Under the pieces are notes generated by a model, which ran no database searches, was not told where the DNA came from, and worked only from the letters and a program-made list of their open reading frames with translations. Position numbers and translations under genes: made by a program. DNA of 64,000 bases. Origin: Lentisalinibacter sediminis. Lineage in GTDB: Bacteria; Pseudomonadota; Gammaproteobacteria; Steroidobacterales; Woeseiaceae. The stretch lies in the NCBI RefSeq assembly GCF_040706615.1, contig NZ_JAPDRF010000008.1, forward strand, positions 59,639 to 123,638. The letters run 5' to 3'. Positions within the stretch are counted from its first letter, which is position 1; each line of letters begins with the position of its first letter. Shown here one piece after another: positions 52,372-61,113 of the stretch.

Positions 52372-53019
52372 TCAGTCGGTCTCGATACTGGCCAGCATGA
52401 CGGTACGGGCGGCCAGGATGTGGTATCGCATGGCAGATTCCGCCCATTCCGGATTCCGCTGCCGGATGGCTTCGACCACGACGCGATGCTGGTCGAGACT
52501 CTGCTGCAGATAGTCGAGGCTGTAGCGCCCCAGAGCCTGCGCCAGGAGGGGTACGCCCACCACTTGCTGCAGCGCGGCCGACAACCGGGGGCTCTCGGCC
52601 AACGCGACGATCCGGGCATGCAGCCGGCCGTCGAGGTTCATGTAGTCCGAGCGGCAGCGTTCATCACCGCGCTCCAGCACCTCGCCCATGGCATCGACGA
52701 TGTCCTCCAGCGCCGATATGCCCGCCGCATCGGCCTTCTGCGCAGCCAGCTTCGCGGCAAAACCCTCGATCACGGCGCCGAGGGCGAAGATCTCCTCCAC
52801 CTCCGCGGCGTCGACCTGCCTGACCACCCCGCCGCGACGAGGCTCGATCTGCACCAGACCGTCTGCTTCGAGCCGCCGCAAAGCCTCGCGCACAGGCGTG
52901 CGGCTCACCTCCAGATCGGCGCAGAGCTCACGTTCCTTGAGCCGGGCACCCGGCGGATAGTCCCCGCTGAAGATACGGTCCCGCAGCATGCGGTAGGCTT
53001 TATCCGATGCCGCCTTCAT
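52372..53019 (-). CDS. GntR-family regulator, FCD subgroup
   Basis: A 215-residue regulator from ATG 53019, which overlaps the amidase stop (ATGA). The winged helix (about residues 5-65) has RIFSGDYPPGARLKERELCADLEVSRTPVREALRRLEADGLV. The C-terminal all-helical FCD domain has DGRLHARIVALAESPRL and the metal-site His in the QHRVVVEAIRQRN helix. FCD regulators usually sense small carboxylates or amino-acid-like ligands. It lies within the amidase-ligase operon it probably controls. Confidence 0.88.
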   Translation of the reverse strand: MKAASDKAYRMLRDRIFSGDYPPGARLKERELCADLEVSRTPVREALRRLEADGLVQIEPRRGGVVRQVDAAEVEEIFALGAVIEGFAAKLAAQKADAAGISALEDIVDAMGEVLERGDERCRSDYMNLDGRLHARIVALAESPRLSAALQQVVGVPLLAQALGRYSLDYLQQSLDQHRVVVEAIRQRNPEWAESAMRYHILAARTVMLASIETD

Positions 53020-54326
53020 GACCTGGTTTCCTCCTTTGTGCGTCGCGCCAGGATCTCCTCCACCCGCGCGGCCGTCGCCAGCAGGCGAGCGTCGCGGAAA
53101 CGCCCGGCCACCAGCTGGATGCCCACCGGCAGCCCCCCCGCGCCGCTGAACCCGGGCAGCGTGACCGCCGGCGCGTGCAGGCCGGTCCAAAGCCGGTTGA
53201 ACACGGCATCGCCGGTGGAGGCGAGGCCGGCGGGCGCCTCGCCGGGTACCGCCGGTACCAGCCAGGCGTCGTCATCGGCCATGGCCTCGTCGAAGCGCGG
53301 CCGCAGGCTGCCGAGGTAGTCCCCCGCCCAGGCGAGCGCGGCGCCGTCGATGCCGCGGCTGTTCTCTACCTCCGCCACGAACTCCGCGTGCAGCTTGTGC
53401 GGCCAGCGCAGGTACTCCGACAGGAATGCCGTGCGGCCTTCCCCGTGCATGATGATGTCCTGGGCCTCGTTCAGACGCTCGGCGCCGGCGGGGCCGTCGA
53501 CATCGCGCACCTCGATGCCCGCGCGGCGCAGCGCGGCCGCCGTCTCTTCCAGCGCGCGGCGGGTATCGGGACCGGCGGCGTCCCAGTAGGGGGTGCGCCA
53601 GAAGCCGATGCGCCCCACGGGCTCCGTATCGCCACCGCCGTGCCCGTCGCCGCGCCTGTCGATGCGGAACGCGCGGGCGACCAGCGCCAGATCCGCCACG
53701 CTGCGGGCCATCCAGCCGATCGTATCGAGGCTCGGCGCGTACGGCTTCATGCCCTCCACCGGCACCGTGCCGAAGGTGGGCTTCATGCCGGCGACGCCGC
53801 AGAACGCGGCCGGCCGGATGGTCGAGCCCCCGGTCTGCGTGCCGAGAGCGAGCGGCGCCATGCCGGCGGCCACCGCCGCCCCGGAGCCGGAGGACGAGCC
53901 GCCGGGCGTATGGCCGTGGTCGTGGGGATTCACCGTCTCCGCCGTACGTCCGAGGGAGGCGAATTCCACGGTCTGGGCCTTGCCCAGGATCACGGCGCCT
54001 TCCGCCCGCAGTATCGCAACGCACGCCGCGTCCCGGGACGGCCGATGACCGGCATACAGCGGCGAGCCGTATTCGGTCGGCATGTCCGCCGTATCGATGA
54101 CGTCCTTGACGGCCACCGGCACGCCGCGCAACAGCCCGCCCGGGGAGACCTCGTCGATCTCCCGCGCACGCTCCCGCGCCGGTTCCGCCCCGACGTGGGC
54201 GAATGCATGAATCTGCCCCTCACTGCCGTCGATCACTGCCAGGCAGGCCTCGACCGCTTCGGTCGCGGTGAGCTCGTTCGCCGCGATGGCGCGCACGATA
54301 TCGGTGGCGGTCGGCAGATCGGTCAT
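53016..54326 (-). CDS. amidase-signature enzyme
   Basis: A 436-residue amidase-signature protein. The Ser-cisSer-Lys triad is visible: Lys in GVPVAVKDVID (near residue 73), the cis-Ser in GGSSSGSGAAVAAG (near 143-155) and the nucleophile Ser in TQTGGSTIRPAAFCG. The family hydrolyses amides, nitrile-derived amides and carbamates, or acts in GatA. There is no gatB or gatC, so an amide-catabolic or releasing role is likely. It heads the operon and overlaps the GntR gene by 4 bases. Substrate unknown. Confidence 0.9.
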   Translation of the reverse strand: MTDLPTATDIVRAIAANELTATEAVEACLAVIDGSEGQIHAFAHVGAEPARERAREIDEVSPGGLLRGVPVAVKDVIDTADMPTEYGSPLYAGHRPSRDAACVAILRAEGAVILGKAQTVEFASLGRTAETVNPHDHGHTPGGSSSGSGAAVAAGMAPLALGTQTGGSTIRPAAFCGVAGMKPTFGTVPVEGMKPYAPSLDTIGWMARSVADLALVARAFRIDRRGDGHGGGDTEPVGRIGFWRTPYWDAAGPDTRRALEETAAALRRAGIEVRDVDGPAGAERLNEAQDIIMHGEGRTAFLSEYLRWPHKLHAEFVAEVENSRGIDGAALAWAGDYLGSLRPRFDEAMADDDAWLVPAVPGEAPAGLASTGDAVFNRLWTGLHAPAVTLPGFSGAGGLPVGIQLVAGRFRDARLLATAARVEEILARRTKEETRS

Positions 54327-54380
54327 GGGCGGCGGCAGGTCATGGTCTGCGATCGGGCAGGTCTTGCGGGAAGGCCGGGA

Positions 54381-54386
54381 GTATAC
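54381..54386. promoter_or_regulatory. GTATAC palindrome overlapping a likely -10 of the amidase operon
   Basis: On the minus strand the TATACT of GTATACT is a good -10 element about 55 bases upstream of the amidase ATG, though no convincing -35 is seen. GTATAC is also the core of operators bound by some FCD-type GntR regulators (for example TTGTATACAA). Whether the operon's own GntR binds here is a guess. Confidence 0.35.
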
Positions 54387-54404
54387 GCCGGGCGGGCGGG
54401 GGAT

Positions 54405-54443
54405 AAAAAAATGGCCGGCGCCGGGAGAAACCCGACGCCGGCC
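54405..54443 (-). terminator. intrinsic terminator after the collagen-stalked lipoprotein gene
   Basis: On the minus strand GGCCGGCGTCGGG-TTTCT-CCCGGCGCCGGCC (54443-54413) forms a 13-base stem with one G-T exception, followed by TTTTTTT (54411-54405). It separates the leftward 54478-56232 gene from the amidase operon. Confidence 0.88.
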
Positions 54444-54477
54444 GTGGTACCGCGGCTGACGGTACGCAGAGGAAAGG

Positions 54478-56232
54478 CTATTCCGGCACGACGTTCACCT
54501 GATAGAGCGTGAGCGTGCCGCTCACCTCGTTCCCGACCACGATCAGGTCGTTGCCGCTCGGGCTGTCGGCCGCCGGAATGAAGATGATGGCTTCCGGCGC
54601 GAGGTCGCCGGCCGCGGGATTGCTCTCATCGATGCCATCGCCGTCCGTGTCGCCGAGGCTGGGCTCCTCGGCGAAGTCCCGGTCGATGCGGTACTCGACG
54701 AAGCGCGGGCTCTGCGGATTCGAGACGTTGTAGACCATGATGCCGCCAATCCGCTCCAGGCCGATGAAGGCGAAAGTGGCCCCGCCGATGTTGCCGACGG
54801 CCACCGCCTCCGGCTCCGGTCCCTTCGCGTCGCTGCGGGTATCCCGGTCGTTCTCGTCGTTGTCCGCATTGAAGTGAGCGGGCAGCCGGTTCGCGGTGAT
54901 GCGCTCGAAGTCGTTGCCGCTGTCGTAGAGCAGCGCGCCGGTGGCGCCGTCCCAGATGGCGAACGAGCGCGCGCCGATGGAATACAGCACGTCCACGTCG
55001 CCGTCGTCGTCGATATCCCCGTCCGCCGTGGAGGTGAGCAGGCGGCCGAGATTTTCGTCCAGCTGCAGGGTGGCGGCATCCGGGAAGGCCGTCGGGTCAA
55101 GGGTGAGATCGCCGATGCGGGCTTCTTCCGAGTAGCCGTCGTAGTCGCGGGTATCGCCTTCGTTGGCGGTCACCAGCAGCGTCTGCCCCTGGAACTCGTA
55201 GGTGGCGATGGTATCCGGCATGTACCAGCCGTTTACCGGCCAGTTGCGGATGTTGATGCCGCCGTCCCGGTCGCTCGCGTCCAGTTCGTTGCCGATGACG
55301 CCGTGATCCTTGGCGCCCAGCGCGACGATGGCGGCAATGGCAGGCGTGGCGAGGTCGACGACCGCCACCGCATTGTTCTCCTGCAGCGTCACGTAGGCTG
55401 TGGCGCCGTCCGGCGCGATGGCCACGTACTCGGGTTCGAGATCCTGGGCCACGCTGGCACCGGGTCCGAAGATGCGCACAGACGGGTCCAGTTCCGCCGC
55501 GCGGCTGCCGCCGGCGTTGAAGTCGGTGAAGCCGAGTTCGGTCACCGTGGCGCCGGCCACGCCGGCGGACAGGTCGATCACCGAGATCGAGCCCTCCGGG
55601 TCCACCGAATAGTCGTCCAGAGGCTCGCCCTCGTTCGCGACCACGGCCACCGAGGCGTCCGCGCTCAGCGCGATGGAGTCCGGCAGGAAACCGACTTCGT
55701 AGGCAGCGAGGAAACTCTGGTCGGAGGCCTGGAAGAAGGCGGCCACGCCACGCTCGTCGCCGGCATCGGCGGCGATGGCCGCGGTGATCACGCCGTTGGC
55801 GACCGCGACGCTGTTCACCGAGCCGAGCACGGTCGTGATGGAGGTGTTGGCAGCGACGGCGGCGCGGACGTCGATGGAGTCGACCAGCTGCGGCGCGCTC
55901 GGGGCCGCGATGTCGATCACATCTACCTGACCCGAGACCGCATTCACCTGGAAGATCCGGCTCGTGGGGGGATCGTAGGCAACGATCTCGGAAGCGCCCT
56001 CGTCGAAAAGCCCGCTCTCGTAGCGGCCGAGCAGCTGGAGGGTGATGGACGTGATGCCGTCCTGGCCATCCTGGCCATCCTGGCCATCCTGGCCGTCCGC
56101 GCCTGCGGGTCCGGCCGGACCGGCGGGGCCTTCGGGGCCGGCGGGACCGGTGGCGCCGTCGTCTCCCTCACAGCCCGCCAGGGCGAAAACGACCGCGAGC
56201 AGCGCCGTCACGAGCAGATTGCGATGTACCAT
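54478..56232 (-). CDS. choice-of-anchor I family lipoprotein with collagen-like stalk
   Basis: A 584-residue protein from ATG 56232. The signal MVHRNLLVTALLAVVFALAGC ends in a lipobox (LAGC), so it is a lipoprotein. Residues 22-60 are 11-12 Gly-X-Y triplets (GPA, GPE, GAD, four GQD). The rest is a beta-propeller-like domain with repeated PEYVAIAPDGATAYVTLQENNAVAVVDL-type motifs plus VTANEGDTRDYDGYSEEARI, known from choice-of-anchor I and alkaline-phosphatase-like surface proteins. It ends with an Asp-rich DGDGIDESNP Ca2+-site loop. Function unknown; likely envelope-exposed. Confidence 0.82.
   Translation of the reverse strand: MVHRNLLVTALLAVVFALAGCEGDDGATGPAGPEGPAGPAGPAGADGQDGQDGQDGQDGITSITLQLLGRYESGLFDEGASEIVAYDPPTSRIFQVNAVSGQVDVIDIAAPSAPQLVDSIDVRAAVAANTSITTVLGSVNSVAVANGVITAAIAADAGDERGVAAFFQASDQSFLAAYEVGFLPDSIALSADASVAVVANEGEPLDDYSVDPEGSISVIDLSAGVAGATVTELGFTDFNAGGSRAAELDPSVRIFGPGASVAQDLEPEYVAIAPDGATAYVTLQENNAVAVVDLATPAIAAIVALGAKDHGVIGNELDASDRDGGINIRNWPVNGWYMPDTIATYEFQGQTLLVTANEGDTRDYDGYSEEARIGDLTLDPTAFPDAATLQLDENLGRLLTSTADGDIDDDGDVDVLYSIGARSFAIWDGATGALLYDSGNDFERITANRLPAHFNADNDENDRDTRSDAKGPEPEAVAVGNIGGATFAFIGLERIGGIMVYNVSNPQSPRFVEYRIDRDFAEEPSLGDTDGDGIDESNPAAGDLAPEAIIFIPAADSPSGNDLIVVGNEVSGTLTLYQVNVVPE
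56061..56096. repeat. 9-base tandem repeat encoding Gly-Gln-Asp triplets
   Basis: CCTGGCCAT is repeated at 56061, 56070 and 56079, with a one-base variant CCTGGCCGT at 56088. Read on the minus strand these units give GQD triplets of the collagen-like stalk. Perfect repeats of this size are prone to copy-number change. Confidence 0.85.
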
Positions 56233-56292
56233 GTCAGACCTCTTGTTGCTTGTTGTGAGCCGAAGGTCTGGCAACATAAGAGGCGGCCGCTA

Positions 56293-56320
56293 CAGCCGGA
56301 TTACGGCTGGGTTGCCGTAA
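56293..56320. promoter_or_regulatory. two overlapping perfect inverted repeats between divergent genes
   Basis: CAGCCG-GATTA-CGGCTG (56293-56309) and TTACGGC-TGGGTT-GCCGTAA (56301-56320) are both perfect, share the CGGC core and cannot form together. They lie between the lipoprotein gene (starts 56232, leftward) and the alkylsulfatase gene (starts 56379, rightward). They could be an operator or alternative leader hairpins. Confidence 0.5.
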
Positions 56321-56378
56321 GGTTAAGAATGAGAATGATTCCGGCGCGGAGTCCGGCCGGAATCGAATGGGGGAATCG

Positions 56379-58373
56379 ATGAACAATTCACTGTCCGGGC
56401 GCCTCGCCGTGCCCGTCGTCATGGTCCTGCTCGCCGCGGGCTGCAGCGCCGATCAGGAAATCCCTTACAGCGAGGATGCCGACGCGGCCGGCGCGACCGC
56501 GCCGACGGCGGCTACCGCCGAGTCGAACCGGCGCGTCCTCGACGCGCGCCCGTTCGACAACGAGCGGGACTTCGAGCGGGCCCGCCGCGGCCTGATCGCC
56601 AGCGTCCCCGAGCTGCGCGTGGGCCCGGCGGAACGCCCGGTCTGGGACATGAGCGCGTATGAATTTCTGGAAGAGGCGGAATTCGATTCCATCAACCCCA
56701 GCCTCCGGCGCCAGGCACGGCTGAACAACATCCATGGCCTGTTCGAGGTCACCGAGGGCGTCTACCAGCTGCGCGGCTTCGACCTCTCCAACATGACGCT
56801 CATCGCCGGCGAGACCGGCTGGATCGTGGTGGACCCGCTGACGGCCACCGAGACCGCCGCGGCCGCCATGGCCTTCGCCAATGCCGAACTCGGCGAGCGG
56901 CCCGTCCGCGCCATCATCTTCACCCACAGCCACGCGGATCACTTCGGCGGCGTGCTCGGCATCACCAGCGCGGAGGAAGTCAGAGAGCAGGGCATCCGGG
57001 TCATCGCGCCGGAGGGCTTCCTGGAGGAAGCCACCAGCGAGAACGTGATCGCCGGCGTCGCCATGGGCCGGCGCGCGGGCTACATGTACGGCCGGCGTCT
57101 GCCCCGCAGCCCGCGCGGTCACGTGGGCTCGGGGCTCGGCAAGAGCCCGGCCTTCGGCACCATTGCCATCCTGGAACCCACCGAGATCGTGGACAGAACG
57201 CCCCAGGAGATGACCATCGACGGCGTACCGTTCGTGTTCCAGAACGCGCCCCACTCGGAGGCGCCGGCGGAGCTGACCTTCTATCTGCCGGAGCAGAAGG
57301 CCTGGTGCGGGGCGGAGATCGTCTCGCGCAACATGCACAACATCTACACGCTGCGCGGCGCGAAGGTGCGCGACGCGCTGCTCTGGAGCGGCTACATCGA
57401 CGAGGCGCTGCAGCTGTTCGGCGAGGCCGAGGTGTACTTCGGCAGCCACCACTGGCCGGTGTGGGGCAACGGCGAGGTGGTGGAATTCCTGGAACAGCAG
57501 CGCGACCTGTACAAGTACATCCACGATCAGACGCTGCGCATGGCGAACGAGGGCAGCACGCCGAAGGAGATCGCCGAGGAGATCGCCCTGCCCGCCTCGC
57601 TGCAGCAATCGTTCGCCAACATGGGCTACTACGGCACGCTAAAACACAACGCCAAGGCGGTCTATCAGGCCTATTTCGGCTGGTACGACGGCAACCCGGC
57701 CAACCTGGACCCGCTGCCGCCCGTGGCCGCCGGCGAACGCTACGTGGACTACATGGGCGGCGCCGACGAATTGCTGCGCAAGGCGAGCGCCTCCTTTGAC
57801 GAGGGCGACTACCGCTGGGTGGCGGAGGTGCTGAATCACCTGGTGATGGCGCAACCCGGGAATCCGGACGCCCGCGCCCTGCTCGCCCGCACCTACGACC
57901 AGCTGGGCTATCAGGCGGAGTCCGGCCCGTGGCGGGACGTGTACCTGTCGGCCGCCTACGAACTGCGGCACGGGCCGCCCGAACAGGGCATCTCGCTGGC
58001 CAACGCCATCGACCTGCTGCGCCACACGCCCACGGAGCGGTTTCTGGATGCCATGGCGGTACGGCTGAACGGACCGAAGGCGGCGGACGAGGAGCTCACC
58101 GTCAATCTGGTTTTCACGGATCTGGGCGAGACCTACGTGCTGGTGGTCGAGAACGGCGTGCTTCACCACTACCGCCGGGACGCGGACCCGGAGGCGAATG
58201 CGACGCTGAGCCTGACCCGGGACGCCTACCTCGGACTCGCCTCGGGTGCCATCGGCCTGACCGACCTGCTGACCTCCGACGACATCACGCTGGAGGGCAG
58301 CAAGCTCGACCTGGTGCGGTTCTTCAGCCTGCTGGAGCGGCCGGAGGGGACGTTCGACATCGTGACGCCCTAG
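56379..58373 (+). CDS. SdsA1/BDS1-type alkylsulfatase lipoprotein
   Basis: A 664-residue enzyme from ATG 56379 (GGGGGA 5 bases upstream; the ATG at 56367 is less well placed). It has a lipoprotein signal ending LLAAGCSAD. The metallo-beta-lactamase core shows THSHADHFGG near residue 190 and later His/Asp ligands. An alkylsulfatase dimerisation region with NPANLDPLPPVAAGERYVDYMGG follows, and the end is an SCP2-like domain (LVFTDLGETYVLVVENGVLHHY). Such enzymes release sulfate from alkyl sulfates such as SDS in the periplasm. Confidence 0.92.
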   Translation: MNNSLSGRLAVPVVMVLLAAGCSADQEIPYSEDADAAGATAPTAATAESNRRVLDARPFDNERDFERARRGLIASVPELRVGPAERPVWDMSAYEFLEEAEFDSINPSLRRQARLNNIHGLFEVTEGVYQLRGFDLSNMTLIAGETGWIVVDPLTATETAAAAMAFANAELGERPVRAIIFTHSHADHFGGVLGITSAEEVREQGIRVIAPEGFLEEATSENVIAGVAMGRRAGYMYGRRLPRSPRGHVGSGLGKSPAFGTIAILEPTEIVDRTPQEMTIDGVPFVFQNAPHSEAPAELTFYLPEQKAWCGAEIVSRNMHNIYTLRGAKVRDALLWSGYIDEALQLFGEAEVYFGSHHWPVWGNGEVVEFLEQQRDLYKYIHDQTLRMANEGSTPKEIAEEIALPASLQQSFANMGYYGTLKHNAKAVYQAYFGWYDGNPANLDPLPPVAAGERYVDYMGGADELLRKASASFDEGDYRWVAEVLNHLVMAQPGNPDARALLARTYDQLGYQAESGPWRDVYLSAAYELRHGPPEQGISLANAIDLLRHTPTERFLDAMAVRLNGPKAADEELTVNLVFTDLGETYVLVVENGVLHHYRRDADPEANATLSLTRDAYLGLASGAIGLTDLLTSDDITLEGSKLDLVRFFSLLERPEGTFDIVTP

Positions 58374-58395
58374 TTCATGTAACCAGTCCGGGCAG

Positions 58396-59502
58396 CTAGT
58401 CCGGGTACCAGCTGCCGTCGGCTCGCGGCTTGATCCAGAGGTAGCTGTACCAGTAGTACGCGCCGGACTCGTCCCGGGCCGGGACCGTGCAGTTGAACTT
58501 GCTGCGCCCGGGTGAGAGTGCCGCCTGGGCGCGGATCGTCGCCTCGTCGTCCTGCCAGGTGATGCGCGCAGGCTCCTGCCCGGTGACGAAACAGCGCAGG
58601 CGCTCGCGGTCATAGGGGCCCGCGGGGATACGGACCCGCAGTTCGGGCGGACCGGCATCTGCCGCCAGCACGCGGCTGTCCGGCGCCAGCACGCGCACCG
58701 GCAGCGGCCGGCTGTCGAGCTTGTCCCCCAGTGAGTCCAGGTCCGCATAGGCGGTGGCTACGGGAAAGCGGGGCAGGTGGCGCCGATCCGACGCGGGGCC
58801 GACGGGTCCGGACTGCTGGCCGAAGGCCACGAGGCCGAGATCCGCCACGACGTTTTCCAGGTCCCGGTCGAATTCCCCGTACGGATAGGCGAAATAGGTG
58901 AGCGGCGCCTCCAGTTCGTCGGCGAGCCGCGACCCGGCATGGCGGATGTCGGCGGCCACGCGTTCGCGCCACTCGTCTGCGGACTCGCCCGGCTGGCGGC
59001 GGATCATGTGCCGGTGCGCGCGGCTGTGGTTGCCCACCGTCCCGCCGCGCCGCTCGATCTCGCGCAGCTGATCCCAGCTCAGATAGCCGCCGTAGTCGTC
59101 GTCGATGTAGTCCGTGCTGGCGAACACCGTGAAAGGCCAGCCCCGCCGCTCGAGACGCGGCAGTGCCTCCGTGTACACCGATTCGTACGCATCGTCGAAG
59201 GTGATGGCCACGGCATCCGGCGGCAGCGCAACGCCGTCTTCGATCGCGCTGACGATCGCCTCCAGCGGGACCACGTTGTAGTCGGCGAGATAATCCAGAT
59301 GATCCTCGAAGGTCGCCGGCGTCACGCTGGTGGACGGTGGCGTGTCCCCGCTCACGTGGTGATAGAGCAGGATCACCGCATGCGCCTGCGACGCCGGATC
59401 GGCGGGCGTGGCCGTGGAATCCTCCGCATTGCAGGCGACCGAGACGAGCGCGAGCAGGACAACCGCGCAGCACCGCTGCGTACGCCGCCCGCGGCTACGC
59501 AC
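58396..59502 (-). CDS. polysaccharide deacetylase (CE4) lipoprotein
   Basis: A 368-residue protein from GTG 59502, overlapping the Bax-like gene by 8 bases. A signal ending in a lipobox (LVSVAC) precedes an NodB domain (about 40-240): VILLYHHVS, VAITFDDAYESVY (motif 1 Asp pair), VGNHSRAHRHM (metal His pair) and YFAYPYGEFD. The C-terminal 100 residues are a separate beta-rich part. It probably deacetylates a GlcNAc-containing polymer in the periplasm. Confidence 0.88.
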   Translation of the reverse strand: MRSRGRRTQRCCAVVLLALVSVACNAEDSTATPADPASQAHAVILLYHHVSGDTPPSTSVTPATFEDHLDYLADYNVVPLEAIVSAIEDGVALPPDAVAITFDDAYESVYTEALPRLERRGWPFTVFASTDYIDDDYGGYLSWDQLREIERRGGTVGNHSRAHRHMIRRQPGESADEWRERVAADIRHAGSRLADELEAPLTYFAYPYGEFDRDLENVVADLGLVAFGQQSGPVGPASDRRHLPRFPVATAYADLDSLGDKLDSRPLPVRVLAPDSRVLAADAGPPELRVRIPAGPYDRERLRCFVTGQEPARITWQDDEATIRAQAALSPGRSKFNCTVPARDESGAYYWYSYLWIKPRADGSWYPD

Positions 59503-60274
59503 CGGTCTGCTCCAGGTCGTTGTAGCGGATCAGCCCCTTGATCTCGTCCACGTAGGCCTGTCCCCGCTCCGAATAGCGTTGCAGCTGCTCGGCCAGCACC
59601 AGACCGGAGAGCGGCCTGCCCTGCGCCCGCAGGCCGGCGCGCACGCGGCGCAGTTCCCTGTAGCTCCGGTTCGTGTTGATATTGCGAAGATAGCTCGCTA
59701 CGGACTCGCGGGGACTGTCGAAGGCCCGCACCTCGTGGCTGCGTTCGGCCGCCCGCGCCCGCGGCACCAGGCCGCAACCCGCCTCGTAGCACCACTCGCC
59801 GAAGAAGTTGTTGCCCTTGCGGGCGAAACGGGAAGTGCCCCAGCCGGATTCCTTGGCCGCCTGCGCCAGCGCGAGAGAGACCGGCACCACATCCACCCGG
59901 CGCAGCAGCGCCATGATCAGGGTGTCGTCTTCGTACTCTTGCGGGTCCAGCCCGTAGTCCTCGGCCAGGCCGTGCAGCCAGCGGCGATCCAGCCAGCCGA
60001 GCCCATCCTCGGCGGCCAGCTCCTCGAGGCGGCGTCTCTCCTCGAGCACCCGCGTGTTCTCGGCCTCGATGATTGGACGGAGGAACTCGAAGAAGCGCAC
60101 CTTGCGCTCGGCGCCGGCCTCGTACTGGCGGAAATCCGGCACCCGGTCGCCGCTCAGCAGAAGGAACAGACCTGTGAACAACAGGACGGCGACGGCTGCG
60201 ACGGCCGCCGCCACGAGCATCTCGCGTCCGGCGAGGGCGCGGCGCAGATTCTGTAGTCGATCACTGGAAAACAT
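59495..60274 (-). CDS. Bax-like glucosaminidase-domain membrane protein
   Basis: A 259-residue protein with an N-terminal transmembrane segment (20-40) and a periplasmic glucosaminidase-like domain: VSLALAQAAKESGWGTSRFARKGNNFFGEWCYEAGCG, carrying the catalytic Glu in AKESGWG. It ends with a helix bundle typical of Bax-like proteins (ALRRVRAGLRAQGRPLSGL region). Probably cleaves peptidoglycan. It is cotranscribed with the downstream deacetylase (overlap of 8 bases). Confidence 0.85.
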   Translation of the reverse strand: MFSSDRLQNLRRALAGREMLVAAAVAAVAVLLFTGLFLLLSGDRVPDFRQYEAGAERKVRFFEFLRPIIEAENTRVLEERRRLEELAAEDGLGWLDRRWLHGLAEDYGLDPQEYEDDTLIMALLRRVDVVPVSLALAQAAKESGWGTSRFARKGNNFFGEWCYEAGCGLVPRARAAERSHEVRAFDSPRESVASYLRNINTNRSYRELRRVRAGLRAQGRPLSGLVLAEQLQRYSERGQAYVDEIKGLIRYNDLEQTGA

Positions 60275-60378
60275 GGCAGGGATACTAACATCCGCTCCTT
60301 TCCGCCCCTGCAGGACGGCCGGTGAGGCGTTAAGGTGTCACCGGGGACGACACGGGAGCGATTAATAGGGAGCGAGCA

Positions 60379-61113
60379 ATGGAACAGCATGACAAACCGC
60401 CGGCCGGCTACGACGACCTGCGTGCCCTCTTCGTCAACTGCACGCTGAAGCGCTCGCCGGAGCCCTCGCACACCGATCGGCTGATGGAAGCCTCACGGAA
60501 CATCATGCGCGGGCAGGGCGTCGCGGTGGAGTCCGTGCGGGCCGTCGACCACCACATCGCGCCCGGCGTGCAGCCGGACATGACCGAGCACGGCCACGAG
60601 CGCGACGACTGGCCGGCGCTGTACGAGAAAGTCCATGCCGCCGATATCCTGGTGATCGGCACGCCCATCTGGCTGGGCGAGAAATCCTCCGTGTGCTCAC
60701 GGGTGATCGAGCGGCTCTATTCCCAGTCCGGCGAGACCAACGAGAAAGGGCAGTACGTCTACTACGGGCGCGTCGGCGGCTGCATCGTCACCGGCAACGA
60801 GGACGGCGTGAAGCACGTGGGCATGGGCGTGATGTACGCGCTGCAGCACCTGGGCTATGTCATCCCGCCCCAGTGCGATGCCGGCTGGATCGGCGAGGCC
60901 GGACCCGGCCCGAGCTACGGCGATCCGTCAGAGGACGGACCGGTGGGCTTCGACAACGAATTCACCCAGCGCAACGTCACCTTCATGAGCTGGAATCTCA
61001 TGCACCTGGCGAGGATGCTGAAGGAGGCCGGCGGCATCCCGGCGTACGGCAACCAGCGCAGCGCGTGGGAGGCCAGCGAACGCTTCGGCTTCGAGAATCC
61101 CGAGTACCGCTAG
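60379..61113 (+). CDS. NADPH-dependent FMN reductase-like flavoprotein
   Basis: A 244-residue flavodoxin-fold protein. The FMN phosphate-binding loop is NCTLKRSPEPSHTDRLM, followed by ADILVIGTPIWLGEKSSVCSRVIERLY and the GCIVTGNEDGVKHVGMGVMYALQHLGY segment of the NADPH-dependent FMN reductase family. It reduces flavin or a quinone-like substrate in the cytoplasm. GGGAGCGAG precedes the ATG. Its stop overlaps the convergent decarboxylase stop by 4 bases. Confidence 0.86.
   Translation: MEQHDKPPAGYDDLRALFVNCTLKRSPEPSHTDRLMEASRNIMRGQGVAVESVRAVDHHIAPGVQPDMTEHGHERDDWPALYEKVHAADILVIGTPIWLGEKSSVCSRVIERLYSQSGETNEKGQYVYYGRVGGCIVTGNEDGVKHVGMGVMYALQHLGYVIPPQCDAGWIGEAGPGPSYGDPSEDGPVGFDNEFTQRNVTFMSWNLMHLARMLKEAGGIPAYGNQRSAWEASERFGFENPEYR

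Noticed and set aside
56325..56341. Fur-box-like sequence upstream of the alkylsulfatase gene
   Set aside because: Only one half-site (GAGAATG) resembles the Fur consensus; the other half does not match well enough.
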